IMG/VR virus record: IMGVR_UViG_3300031857_000873
Location: 1-31,492 of that record
Length of the DNA stretch: 31,492 nt
Source: a virus
Reading direction: 5' to 3' (one strand)
A program made the translations under genes and the position numbers. Below are positions 6,801 through 11,606 of this stretch, piece after piece. The stretch's first letter is position 1, and the number at the start of each line of letters is the position of its first letter. The notes under the pieces were generated by a model. That model was not told the origin of the DNA and made no database searches. It saw nothing but the letters and a program-made list of their open reading frames with translations.

Positions 6801-9544
6801 TGCAGCATTTCGCCAAGCAGCCGAAGCGGTCTTGGGAGTTCCGCAAAATCGCCACCAGGAAGATCATGAGGAAGCATGACCCCGCGACCAGTTGCTCTGG
6901 CTCTTGATGCAAGCCTTCTTTGTGCACCAGATCGGCGCGACATCTCCAACATTTTCGAATAATCGCCGGCATCGCTGCTCCCGGAAGATGCCTCTGACTC
7001 TCTTGTAATTGCCGCAGCCTCTAGCCTTGTTCGAAGGGCCGCCATGTACCTATCGGTGTCCCTCTTGGAGTAGCCAGCAGTCAAGAAGGATTCTTCAACA
7101 ATCTTCATTGACCTCTTGCCGCCAAGGATTCCCCTTAGGGTTTTTGCTTCGCGCGCAGATGCATCTTGCTCCTGCTTTGTTAATTTAATTCTTGAAAGGC
7201 TGGAGCCGCTCCCTTTTGTCATCCACGGCAGCAATGTGCCACCACCCTGCGGAACATCTCTCGGCGTATAGCGAGCAGAGAATGACGAGAATTGCGGCGT
7301 ATTGTTTAGCTGCCTATCAAGATCTGAGATAGGCCTATTGAGGCCGCCCATGCTAAACATATGCTCGTTATCAATTCCAAGAATTCTTCGCTTTCCGCCG
7401 CGCCCCTTGCCGACCATCATGTTTGAGCCGTGTCGATCTGTCTGACCAAGGATCTGATCAAGGAGCATGATGCGTCGCATGTCTCGTGTTGATCCAAGTT
7501 GTCTGGTCGCCTGCGTTCTAATCTCGTTGTCAAATGTCGGGTGCCCGCGAAGTACGCTCTTCATTGGTTGGAAATCGTCAAGCCACGGGATCATCCATGC
7601 ATTGCGGCCCATTGGTCGGCGTTGACGCACTTGTGGGTTTTCAAATCTTCCAGAAGCAACTCTGCGGGTTTTTCCAATGTTTGCCCTGGCTGAAGAACCA
7701 ACTTGCGGCAGTGTCCCGCCAGTGGCCAGTTGCTGCTCTAGTGGAGTTAGCCTTCTTCTAACGACCGCAGGCGTAGGGGCCCCAAGCATTGCGCCAAGAA
7801 CCTCGTATACTTTTTCTGCCATCGGGCTATATGGAGAAAGTTTAGTGCGCCTAGTCTTTCTGTCTCCTTGCCCAAGGTTTCTTCCAACCTCTCGCCCCGA
7901 TTGACCACGAAGGCCCCTGTCGTTCTCTGGGAACATGGCAATAGCCGTGCCGCTATATCTTCCGGGGCCCGATCTTCCGCCCATAGAAACAGTGGCGGAT
8001 ACTCTCCTTGTGTTTAGGCGTTGAGCGCCAATCTCCTGGCCAAACGACATGTCGCCCCTGCGCATTGCTTCCAGAAGTCGGCGGTCTGGCACAAAACCAA
8101 AGGCTGTCTCAGCAACGGGTCGCCCGCCAGAGCGTCGTGACATTTCGCTCGGCCCGCCCTTGCCCTCTTTGCCGCCGTAGCCACGACCATCGATAACGGC
8201 ACCCTTCTTGCGCAGCTCGGAAATAAAGTTTTGTACTGCGCGGCGGTCTGAGGCTGATGATGGGTAGAATACTTTTTGGCCAGATGGAGCAATGACGGCG
8301 TTGTGGCCGCCCTTACGCTTTTCAAATTTCCATCCTTGCGGGAATAGCTGGCTAACTACGCGGTCAATATCCTTGTTGCCACCGCTGCCGCCCCTGCCCG
8401 ATTTCTTAGAGAGCTCTGTTAGGCCTCGACCGGGGATGTGGACCGACATTGGCCTGCCAGGATTAGAGCGCGGGAAGAAAGTGCTGCTGGATCTCCTGGC
8501 GTTTCTAGCCATCTTAATTAAATTTTGCAGATACGCAGGCAAACGCCGGACGTCTTCTCTTAGGCGAGATCGCGGCCCGCCAAAGGCTTGCTCAATAAGG
8601 TTTAAGTCTCCTGCTTCTAATCCCTTTTCAAAGAGATCTAGGTCTGCTTGCTGAGTGCCGTAGCGTCCTGATCTTCGCCTTGGCTTTGGCGGTCCAAATC
8701 GACTCCCACGGAATGCATAGTTTCTTAGATCTAATGATTCAACTGGATACGAGACGTCGCCAGTTTCTGAGGCAAGCAACCTTGAAATATATTGACCAAG
8801 CTCTCGCGCATGAAGACGGGAACCAAGCTGCGACCTGGACTCTCTTGCTATAAATCCTTGGTCTGTGTCAAAGGATGGTCCCGTATCCCCTGTCCGGCCC
8901 CTAACGGCAATTCCTGCCTTGCGCATGCCGGAGCGCTTAGAGAGCTCCAGGCCAAGCGCGGCCCTTGATATGCCCGCTATGCTGGGTATAGAGCGGGCAG
9001 CCGCCCCGGAATCGTCTAGTGAGGAGCGGGCGCCGCGCGTTCCTGCGGCTCCCGTACCTGCCCCACCTCGACCAAAGGAACCGCTCCCTGAGCGCCCAGC
9101 ATTTCTAAATGCCATTGCGCCCGTGCGGTTTTGCGACATCGCTGCACGCGCCATCGCGTCTGCGGTTCGCATTGCCTGGCGCTCTTGTGCCGCCAAGGCA
9201 TTGGTAACGCGCTGAATACCAGAAACAGCGTTATTGGGCTGAGCCCCAACGTTGAATACCCTGCTTAGGCTTGCAGCAGAGGCGTTTGCCTGAAGCTGCA
9301 GTTTTCGCAGTGCAGGAATTGCGTCCGCGTCGACCGCACTTCTGAATTGCCTAAGTGAAAGAGAGGCTTGTCGCAACCCCCGGAAAGACGATCCGACTTT
9401 ACTTCCCGCTGCCTCAAACTGATTAAGACCCTGGGTAAGCAGTCGAATATCCGCAAGGATGGCCTGTGTTCCAGCCTTAAATTGACTGGTATCAAGACCA
9501 ATGGATATCTGTCCAGTGCTAGACTGGTCTGCCGTATCTGCCAC
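1..9544 (-). CDS. Giant tape measure protein with embedded enzyme-like domains (3' end outside window)
   Basis: This frame is open from a GTG at 9544 to the left edge, giving at least 3,181 codons. AGGA precedes the GTG by 6 bases (GAGGAAAACTC-GTG). The N-terminus (GLDTSQFKAG, residues 18-27) and the visible C-terminal part (about 2890-3181, with FSTLF and MMQLANAGIAGYEILAEAL) look like a tail tape measure protein, which sets tail length and passes through the tail at injection. Its position directly after the tail chaperone pair agrees. Between these parts, in order, lie a HicA-like domain (about 392-442), a PI3/4-kinase-like domain (500-842), a GNAT-like domain (1105-1240), a zincin (HEFGH, 1499-1503), a second kinase-like domain (1785-2050) and a second zincin motif (HEITH, 2380-2384). 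Eight copies of a short E-x-S-[KR]-[KR]-S-G motif lie between or beside them. The tape measure role is well supported. The enzyme domains are motif-based calls and their activity is unknown. Confidence 0.9.
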   Translation of the reverse strand, partial: MADTADQSSTGQISIGLDTSQFKAGTQAILADIRLLTQGLNQFEAAGSKVGSSFRGLRQASLSLRQFRSAVDADAIPALRKLQLQANASAASLSRVFNVGAQPNNAVSGIQRVTNALAAQERQAMRTADAMARAAMSQNRTGAMAFRNAGRSGSGSFGRGGAGTGAAGTRGARSSLDDSGAAARSIPSIAGISRAALGLELSKRSGMRKAGIAVRGRTGDTGPSFDTDQGFIARESRSQLGSRLHARELGQYISRLLASETGDVSYPVESLDLRNYAFRGSRFGPPKPRRRSGRYGTQQADLDLFEKGLEAGDLNLIEQAFGGPRSRLREDVRRLPAYLQNLIKMARNARRSSSTFFPRSNPGRPMSVHIPGRGLTELSKKSGRGGSGGNKDIDRVVSQLFPQGWKFEKRKGGHNAVIAPSGQKVFYPSSASDRRAVQNFISELRKKGAVIDGRGYGGKEGKGGPSEMSRRSGGRPVAETAFGFVPDRRLLEAMRRGDMSFGQEIGAQRLNTRRVSATVSMGGRSGPGRYSGTAIAMFPENDRGLRGQSGREVGRNLGQGDRKTRRTKLSPYSPMAEKVYEVLGAMLGAPTPAVVRRRLTPLEQQLATGGTLPQVGSSARANIGKTRRVASGRFENPQVRQRRPMGRNAWMIPWLDDFQPMKSVLRGHPTFDNEIRTQATRQLGSTRDMRRIMLLDQILGQTDRHGSNMMVGKGRGGKRRILGIDNEHMFSMGGLNRPISDLDRQLNNTPQFSSFSARYTPRDVPQGGGTLLPWMTKGSGSSLSRIKLTKQEQDASAREAKTLRGILGGKRSMKIVEESFLTAGYSKRDTDRYMAALRTRLEAAAITRESEASSGSSDAGDYSKMLEMSRRSGAQRRLASRARATGRGVMLPHDLPGGDFAELPRPLRLLGEMLHRKEVNRVARPVEFEDSTRSSLVTGETFTPGRASRGSRPVIPQNLAGRSPEQIFAEALVASHNAGMRVREIGADPERLINAQLQAMGVSVAQDGNVRRIISRSDQMTAARAYQLFRRQQKGMGSIAALSPGSVNVSSWLGQQGGDEGSRKDLLGGALDAMSGFDAFREVSAGTAGARRDRRAGQSGNRRIGLTGGFIATAPNRFYVPGMPDAAGLRNLVVGAMTHRMPGTHEQGKLAGLKGIGVPGVGTSLMAYELRRHARAIMEARRRYPGALEAKYGVTPEDLSALGRPQGSPRGLSLKASGSGMGLYEALGFSFSDPVDEDGKLPSRFMHMGGHAVVDTYEKIRAEIKRVEAGLAAQGIAYSPMEFARRSGKAWTDPNLEDRRTSISSRLVPMISDPEQLRVSEEDLLGPFTRGTRFKLQSETYTSGPSAGKPIARPKSHRGVKYYTATTPGGIKIVNIPEDIDKGRLQQLIASTETMRRKYPDKYFQVNLQYGKSDRGALGTADLGGSLMELRDSLFSEFAEQTTGWRNDFETFAPKNPNQVREHYGPWEEGKRRKFRMVPRGAPDGRHETLDNAQTLVAHEFGHLFSPDQWGRRLWKEAGFQGTMAGASMPYLDFRRRGKGVSGEYGDMATISQWHDQGRSPGGAIKDFLLPYERINSRGSYRGAPGYFGGEYSPGSKANKEMLGSQHPLREEIFPAMMRKIGELMVIGEYGPLSAVLPRYQKKTTSKGRTRMPGDTKFQTIEEAMDELWRIGGYRNAETTSPASEWYASMFERYSTRSFGQPGAIPKHNMLGYRVARIIAKNSGWAEYSKRSGGIGGMLGGLFGKGRPNIMQQITGGQTYGMTLEDLLGGEIMPGMGKAPEGFTGATGKQIFNLKTMAGEIRQVLAQPIGGEYSQGGRFPNKAMEILAGLLGVETPTILERSIGGRRLAIQPIAPADTASRFVQKRNAPPSKRVDVWEDDEIIGFFSQPLGPSSDDPDLRKQPWLASRGGRRMQILDHIAQTFDRHNSNYLLNLIDPQAGLGQPGNYRVTAIDHDLTLSPPGTGVLGRSPYRPASNVPIGIPGQFRDTQTKLAREEAATLAGVMTRRKVIEPQLLEALRAGGYSEQEALATVDAIFRRAREAFRSRMAESRGAARPDGRELSRRSGGGGMNGLTNPFAEYSKRSGGAATKDPYTSLQTAFEQVTLTAIKNLKVSLAGQKVSPQLLRSSFASFQQTILDAATGQGEFAGGSMQKALRGIAPKARKSLMGMFSGILQDMVDTGTAAFKRGDLKGIPLRKVLFGMLGSVPSTYAPDIAQIAANPALQGKKPSGSRDRIPGIAGINKYATGLQQLGGVPIAAGLRLAGSATLDQHLLDQGFNPENYRGRAGIVTDLMQKYMPSSPGLPSGLRFTDTLTPDSEGRSSWGNYMPSRGAGMVGPGTAYPDDRVGQISLDLGSQGGMRRNGLDRSTVTIGKLLATTAHEITHKMVDEAQLEAAKLSIGKTDAEKEEILKKVTAARGVPQKDKYRAYSGISGEYMFVPKGSAPIGARPIPLGSGQNPEAYSYMELPKGSITESEYKALSPKAKASYEKGYVTADQARAIDSNAGGQHINVPGHFGPQAAMLDDFGAGVTEYAQLLAASTRILQPGETQASLLRSTAQMNAGSRANITSFSAATPGVAGVLNPFQGGLLKAFDLSKATGVGSSMKPVAEFLARLQRNMSSQMTDATAAGGLDPKDLGSMFTKALAKAIEATPKGERSSALSAIRPDRMLDAAVILDSIGRAKNIPALTRMIDAGGAVPAVSSPHGIMGSDTETDADVQKINRELARGGGSRKRKPAPGPAPTPGAGPGLGSLPPDRIAVIAPKGADLLSKLTEILSMGVSGGGKENIPLRKVIRKEAGLPDRPLRGTQLATDSLTSSGIAALAEQFPELLPFVREYRPNHPLLGPQPGTRLPATKRGRRGSVIQSRISTSTAVQPYADTMDPDYYQNQADAIFGSRVNDAFNMLGGQNGLGYSPRGFGNHMNVLLDVMPEDQLQGGIDKLKQFGATMKDAFLNSKPVVGLMQDFDDAVLRAADGSLDFSKSLDAATASSGGLVNQLKETVKLAVAFVLTQNAANAIYRSISHLSSGFIQFNQSLEDAKVGFSTLFYNAGDSMGVAEGRATGMIERLKEFANVTPFYFTQLQEAAVRMQAFGLDIGQVLQRDPNTGELVGYIKNIGDAVAALGGGDEKIMRITYALGQMNSAGRVYQNDMMQLANAGIAGYEILAEALINELEAKGKDMTNE
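2105..2677 (-). other. Zincin-like metallopeptidase motif 2 (HEITH) in the tape measure protein
   Basis: Residues about 2290-2480 contain GKLLATTAHEITHKMVDEA, with H2380, E2381 and H2384 forming HExxH in a predicted helix. A strand-like GQISLDLGSQ precedes it, as the edge strand does in zincins. No third ligand is obvious. This copy is not closely similar to the HEFGH domain and is less certain. It lies between the second kinase-like domain and the tape measure core and could be an independent peptidase. Confidence 0.5.
3395..4192 (-). other. PI3/4-kinase-like domain 2 in the tape measure protein
   Basis: Residues about 1785-2050 show the full set of atypical kinase landmarks: a possible ATP-binding lysine in IFNLKTMAGE (K1795), an N-lobe helix with glutamate (KAMEILAGLLG), a catalytic loop FDRHNSNYLL (D1924, H1926, N1929), and a metal-binding AIDHDLTL (D1953, D1955). 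DRHxxN followed by IDHD is typical of PI3/4-kinase-type, HipA-type and actin-fragmin-type kinases. The fit is better than for domain 1. SKRSG-type motifs at residues 1727 and 2060 flank the segment. The substrate is unknown. Confidence 0.65.
4385..5482 (-). other. Zincin-like metallopeptidase domain 1 (HEFGH) in the tape measure protein
   Basis: Residues about 1355-1720 contain NAQTLVAHEFGHLF, in which H1499, E1500 and H1503 form the HExxH zinc site of the zincin peptidases after a hydrophobic helix start. The third ligand is not certain. A downstream ASEWYASMFERYS helix resembles the E-rich second helix of phage polyvalent-protein metallopeptidases. Zincins cleave peptide bonds, and in a tape measure protein one could act on the tape measure itself or on host proteins. 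The domain ends at the SKRSG-type motif at residue 1727. Confidence 0.65.
5825..6232 (-). other. GNAT acetyltransferase-like domain in the tape measure protein
   Basis: Residues about 1105-1240 end with GSGMGLYEALGFSF (Y1224), which matches the C-terminal beta-strand signature of GNAT acetyltransferases (LYExLGF). About 60 residues earlier, PGVGTSLMAYELRRHAR (around 1158-1175) resembles the acetyl-CoA-binding loop and helix. GNAT enzymes move an acetyl group from acetyl-CoA to an amine. The order and spacing are right, although a proline- and glycine-rich insert separates loop and final strand. This is a motif reading only. The domain lies just before the SKRSG-type motif at residue 1282. Confidence 0.5.
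7019..8047 (-). other. PI3/4-kinase-like domain 1 in the tape measure protein
   Basis: Residues about 500-842 contain a catalytic-loop pattern DRHGSNMMV (D703, H705, N708), followed 22 residues after D703 by an ID-x-E metal-binding pattern (D725). In the PI3/4-kinase, HipA and related atypical kinase families the equivalent signatures are DRHxxN and ID/DFG. An upstream helix (AEKVYEVLGAMLG) matches the E-containing helix expected in the N-lobe. The ATP-binding lysine could not be placed. The segment aligns with domain 2 of the same protein through the catalytic loop and the C-terminal helices, so the two are internal paralogues. Confidence 0.6.
8219..8371 (-). other. HicA-like (mRNA interferase) domain in the tape measure protein
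   Basis: Residues about 392-442 read as a small alpha-beta domain with the pattern GWKFEKRKGGHNAVI, then PSGQKVFYPSS, then a helix. HicA toxins have the same order: a GW-containing helix end, a KGSH segment whose histidine is catalytic, a P-x-G turn, and a short final helix. The histidine here is H414. SKRSG-type motifs at residues 377 and 467 flank the segment. HicA acts on mRNA. A non-nuclease double-stranded-RNA-binding-like fold of the same shape is the main alternative. Confidence 0.5.
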
Positions 9545-9563
9545 GAGTTTTCCTCACAAGAGA

Positions 9564-10114
9564 CTAGGACGAGCCGAATCCCGGCTTACCGAATGTTGCC
9601 ACTAACTGCTCAATGGAGTCAATGCTTGACGTTCCTGCGCCCTTTTTATTTCCTTGGCCCTTGGAACGCTTTTTCATATCTTCATCGCGCTTCTCAGCGT
9701 ACTGAGAGAAGGCATTGAGCTGGGCGAGGGTTAAGTTGAAAAAATCACTGGGGGTAAAGCCAAAGCTGTCCGCGTAGGAAGCCATGATGCTCCCCCAGTC
9801 GATTTCGCTCCAACCTAAGCCTTTGCCGCCTCCTCGCTTTTTCCCGCAGCGCCCTCAGCCTCACCGCCAAGAAGACCGCTTGCGCGCATGACCTTATCGA
9901 TCTCTTCTCGCATGGTGTCGAGGCTGAAGCGGTCGCCCACTTCGCGCTCGGTAAGCTGCGGCTCGTCCTTCTTCAGAACTAGCCAAAGGATATAACGAAT
10001 GACGGTGAACTTGGTCAGGTCAATCTGATCAAGCGAGCCGTACTTCTCCTCGATATCGGCGAGGTCATTAAGGGTAAGGACCTTCGTAGGTCTAACCTGA
10101 GACAGGTTTGCCAT
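9564..10114 (-). CDS. Tail assembly chaperone, frameshifted long form (gpG-T type)
   Basis: The long chaperone is made by a -1 ribosomal frameshift at G-GGA-AAA (9845 to 9839). The first 92 residues are shared with the short form. The reading frame then continues as KKRGGGKGLGWSEIDWGSI and on through a 73-residue downstream open frame to a stop at 9564, about 183 residues in all. In lambda and most long-tailed phages the gene before the tape measure encodes such a pair, which holds the tape measure protein while tail tube protein polymerises around it. The downstream frame is open from the slip site, and the tape measure gene starts 20 bases after its stop. Confidence 0.85.
9815..10114 (-). 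CDS. Tail assembly chaperone, short form (gpG type)
   Basis: This 99-residue protein starts at ATG 10114 after AGGAGTAAATC, a strong ribosome binding site. It is rich in charged residues and ends in an alanine- and glutamate-rich tail (GEAEGAAGKSEEAAKA). It lies between the tail tube protein and tape measure genes, where the G-type chaperone is expected. Most ribosomes should stop at TAG 9815-9817, and a minority should shift frame eight codons earlier to make the long form. Sequence similarity is weak, so the call rests on position and the slip site. Confidence 0.85.
   Translation of the reverse strand: MANLSQVRPTKVLTLNDLADIEEKYGSLDQIDLTKFTVIRYILWLVLKKDEPQLTEREVGDRFSLDTMREEIDKVMRASGLLGGEAEGAAGKSEEAAKA
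9839..9845 (-). promoter_or_regulatory. Programmed -1 ribosomal frameshift site G-GGA-AAA
   Basis: On the minus strand the zero-frame codons are GCG GGA AAA AGC, so the heptamer G GGA AAA fits the canonical X XXY YYZ pattern. Slipping back one base moves ribosomes into the frame that continues to 9564. A five-A run and a purine-rich GCGAGGAGGCGG follow. The GAGGAGG part resembles the internal Shine-Dalgarno elements that help or modulate bacterial frameshifting. Confidence 0.88.
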
Positions 10115-10270
10115 GATTTACTCCTGCTACTACTCTGCATAGCGTGCCGTCAACGTAACGGCACTGCTGCAAACATATGATACACCAAGATGGTGCGAAT
10201 CTACGGGGAGCGTAGATGGTGTGTGGCCCCGGTTGGGGGTAATTGGGTGCGACTCTTGTAGCGGTCGCTT

Positions 10271-10300
10271 GGGGCCGCCAGGATTACTCCCAGCGGCCCC
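10271..10300 (-). terminator. Hairpin downstream of the tail tube gene
   Basis: GGGGCCGC (10271-10278) pairs perfectly with GCGGCCCC (10293-10300) around a 14-base loop. It starts 28 bases after the stop of the tail tube protein gene. No T-run follows on the minus strand, so it may be a partial terminator or an mRNA-stabilising hairpin that sets a higher dose for tail tube than for chaperones. The rest of the 213-base gap (10115-10327) shows no gene. Confidence 0.5.
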
Positions 10301-10327
10301 TTGCTGTCTAGTCGTTAAGAGCCTAAA

Positions 10328-11068
10328 TTAGGCCTGAACGAACACAACTGACGGGGTAACGGTGCTCGAAACCTTGCAGCTTCGATCAACGGTGCCCGAG
10401 AAGTCCAAGTCCATCGTTGCGATATCTTCGCGCGTGAACGGGAACATCAGCTGCATGCTGTACGCCTTTGGCAGGTGGATGCGGACCGTCTGGGACGGGT
10501 CATCCGAGCGTCGGTGCGTAAAGCGAACGTAAATAGGACGTGGCAGGCCCATCGGGGCTGACTGTCCACCCTGTCCAGCGACGCGCGTGTTACCGACAAA
10601 GCCGGTTCCTGCGCCTGGAAGCATGCCTGAGAGCTTTGGCTCAGCGGCATCATTCGTTACGCCGGCGCCAGTTGACGGGCGGAACAAATAGCTTCCTGGG
10701 GATGCGTCATGGGTGTCAATGGCGGTGCCATAGACAAGGGCGGTGGTCGTCGTGCCTTCGCCAAGGTCGTTGTGGTAGAGGTTCTTCAGGTTATCCCAGT
10801 TGACCTCAACGCCACGTGCACGAACCTCGCAGCGGCCGCCGAAGAAGGCCTTTGCGACTGGGAAGTTCTGCTGACCGTAGAACTCGCGCTCCTGGAAGTT
10901 AATGTCGAACTCGACGTCGCCGCCGACTTCACCAATGGTCACAAGCTCGCCCGAATTGCCGTAGCCGGTCGTCCCATCGAAATAGGGAACCGTGCGGCTG
11001 CCCGAGCCGGCTTCTGCGCCAGGCTTCCAGAAAGCAATATCAATAGTACCGGAACCAAGTGTAAGCAT
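10328..11068 (-). CDS. Major tail tube protein
   Basis: The 246-residue product starts at ATG 11068 after AAGGGGAGC. It has the length, low cysteine content and mixed beta composition of a siphovirus tail tube subunit. It lies between the tail terminator gene and the tail chaperones, the usual place. Features include an early GELVTIGEVGGDVEFDIN strand pair and a C-terminal FTREDIATMDLDFSGTV strand. Tube proteins polymerise as stacked hexamers around the tape measure protein. The isolated hairpin after the stop fits a highly expressed gene. No decisive signature was seen, so the call rests mainly on order, size and composition. Confidence 0.75.
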   Translation of the reverse strand: MLTLGSGTIDIAFWKPGAEAGSGSRTVPYFDGTTGYGNSGELVTIGEVGGDVEFDINFQEREFYGQQNFPVAKAFFGGRCEVRARGVEVNWDNLKNLYHNDLGEGTTTTALVYGTAIDTHDASPGSYLFRPSTGAGVTNDAAEPKLSGMLPGAGTGFVGNTRVAGQGGQSAPMGLPRPIYVRFTHRRSDDPSQTVRIHLPKAYSMQLMFPFTREDIATMDLDFSGTVDRSCKVSSTVTPSVVFVQA

Positions 11069-11080
11069 TTTTTGCTCCCC

Positions 11081-11479
11081 TTAAGTTTTTATGACTTGAT
11101 ATCGGATTACTCGCCGATATTCTAAAGTGTTTGGGTCATATCCGTCACGTTGTGCGATTTTACGCGCTACGTGCAAGACTGCCCCGTTTGGTCCAGACAG
11201 ACGCTCACGGTTAAGTACCGCATCTATAGCACTACCAATATTATTCAGCTCTGTCGCGCTGGCGTTGCTTGCAATAAGCACGTCAACAACAGGTCTGTCA
11301 ATAGGCAGCCCTAAGTCGCTACTACCCGCTACTACTGCGATTCTCACCGCAGGAAGCGTGCTCCGTCCCGTGTTTGTGATCGGATATACCTTCTTGTCTG
11401 TCGCCGAGCCGCCCAGCAAGGTTTGCAGGGACGAGTCCCCGCTCAGCGCCGTAAAGAAAGCTTCATATATACCGTCCAC
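11081..11479 (-). CDS. Tail terminator / tail completion protein
   Basis: This 132-residue protein (MDGIYEAFFTALSGDSSLQTLLGG) resembles the tail terminator and minor tail families found just before the tail tube gene. An N-terminal helix with the SLQTLLG pattern leads to a VYPITN segment, then VDVLIASNASATELNNIGSAIDAVLN, then a C-terminal RRVIRYQVI strand. Terminators cap the tail tube when it reaches the length set by the tape measure. The start is GTG 11479 with no clear ribosome binding site. The metallophosphoesterase gene on the other strand separates it from the connector genes, so it may depend on its own leftward promoter in 11480-11606. Confidence 0.65.
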   Translation of the reverse strand: MDGIYEAFFTALSGDSSLQTLLGGSATDKKVYPITNTGRSTLPAVRIAVVAGSSDLGLPIDRPVVDVLIASNASATELNNIGSAIDAVLNRERLSGPNGAVLHVARKIAQRDGYDPNTLEYRRVIRYQVIKT

Positions 11480-11481
11480 GT

Positions 11482-11531
11482 GTGTAGATTACCAACTATT
11501 CAGTAAGATTCCAGCCCACAGACATCTACAC
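11482..11531. promoter_or_regulatory. Inverted repeat GTGTAGAT / ATCTACAC in the divergent gap
   Basis: GTGTAGAT (11482-11489) and its complement ATCTACAC (11524-11531) flank 34 bases between the leftward tail terminator gene and the rightward metallophosphoesterase gene. A second, tighter hairpin follows: CACGCA (11529-11534), six A, TGCGTG (11541-11546). Either could be an operator. Neither is proven, and the overlap of the two suggests alternative structures. Confidence 0.35.
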
Positions 11532-11562
11532 GCAAAAAAATGCGTGCAGGTTGCGTGGCGGG

Positions 11563-11606
11563 TATACTATGGGCGCGGCAACTATGCCGGAAGTATTGGA
11601 GGTTTT
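11563..11606 (+). promoter_or_regulatory. Promoter-like -10, hairpin and conserved leader of the metallophosphoesterase gene
   Basis: A -10-like TATACT (11563-11568, overlapping TACTAT) is followed by a hairpin CGGCA-ACTA-TGCCG (11576-11589) and the 15-base leader AGTATTGGAGGTTTT (11592-11606), which holds a perfect GGAGG and runs straight into the GTG start. The same leader, also just after a small hairpin of different sequence, precedes the replication operon at 22542-22556. No good -35 box was seen. Confidence 0.6.

Larger units (their letters stand above)
3290..8947 (-). repeat. Eight dispersed E-x-[SA]-[KR]-[KR]-S-G protein motifs
   Basis: Copies begin at residues 200 (ELSKRSG), 377 (ELSKKSG), 467 (EMSRRSG), 867 (EMSRRSG), 1282 (EFARRSG), 1727 (EYSKRSG), 2060 (ELSRRSG) and 2079 (EYSKRSG) of the tape measure protein. 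Several are followed by glycine-rich linkers. The copies use different synonymous codons (for example AGCAAGCGCTCA, TCTAAGCGCTCC, TCACGACGCTCT), so they are not recent DNA duplications. They fall beside or between the domains recognised above. No other protein in the window was seen to carry the motif. Confidence 0.85.

Noticed and set aside
107-9718. Many plus-strand frames of 60-200 codons across 107-9718 (for example 1089-1685 and 8292-8654)
   Set aside because: They lie opposite the single open minus-strand tape measure frame, which has coherent protein sequence and a good start. The plus-strand frames have no consistent ribosome binding sites and low-complexity translations.
11127-11606. 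Upstream extension of the metallophosphoesterase frame to 11127
   Set aside because: It overlaps the tail terminator gene on the other strand and crosses the promoter, hairpin and ribosome binding site that fit GTG 11607.
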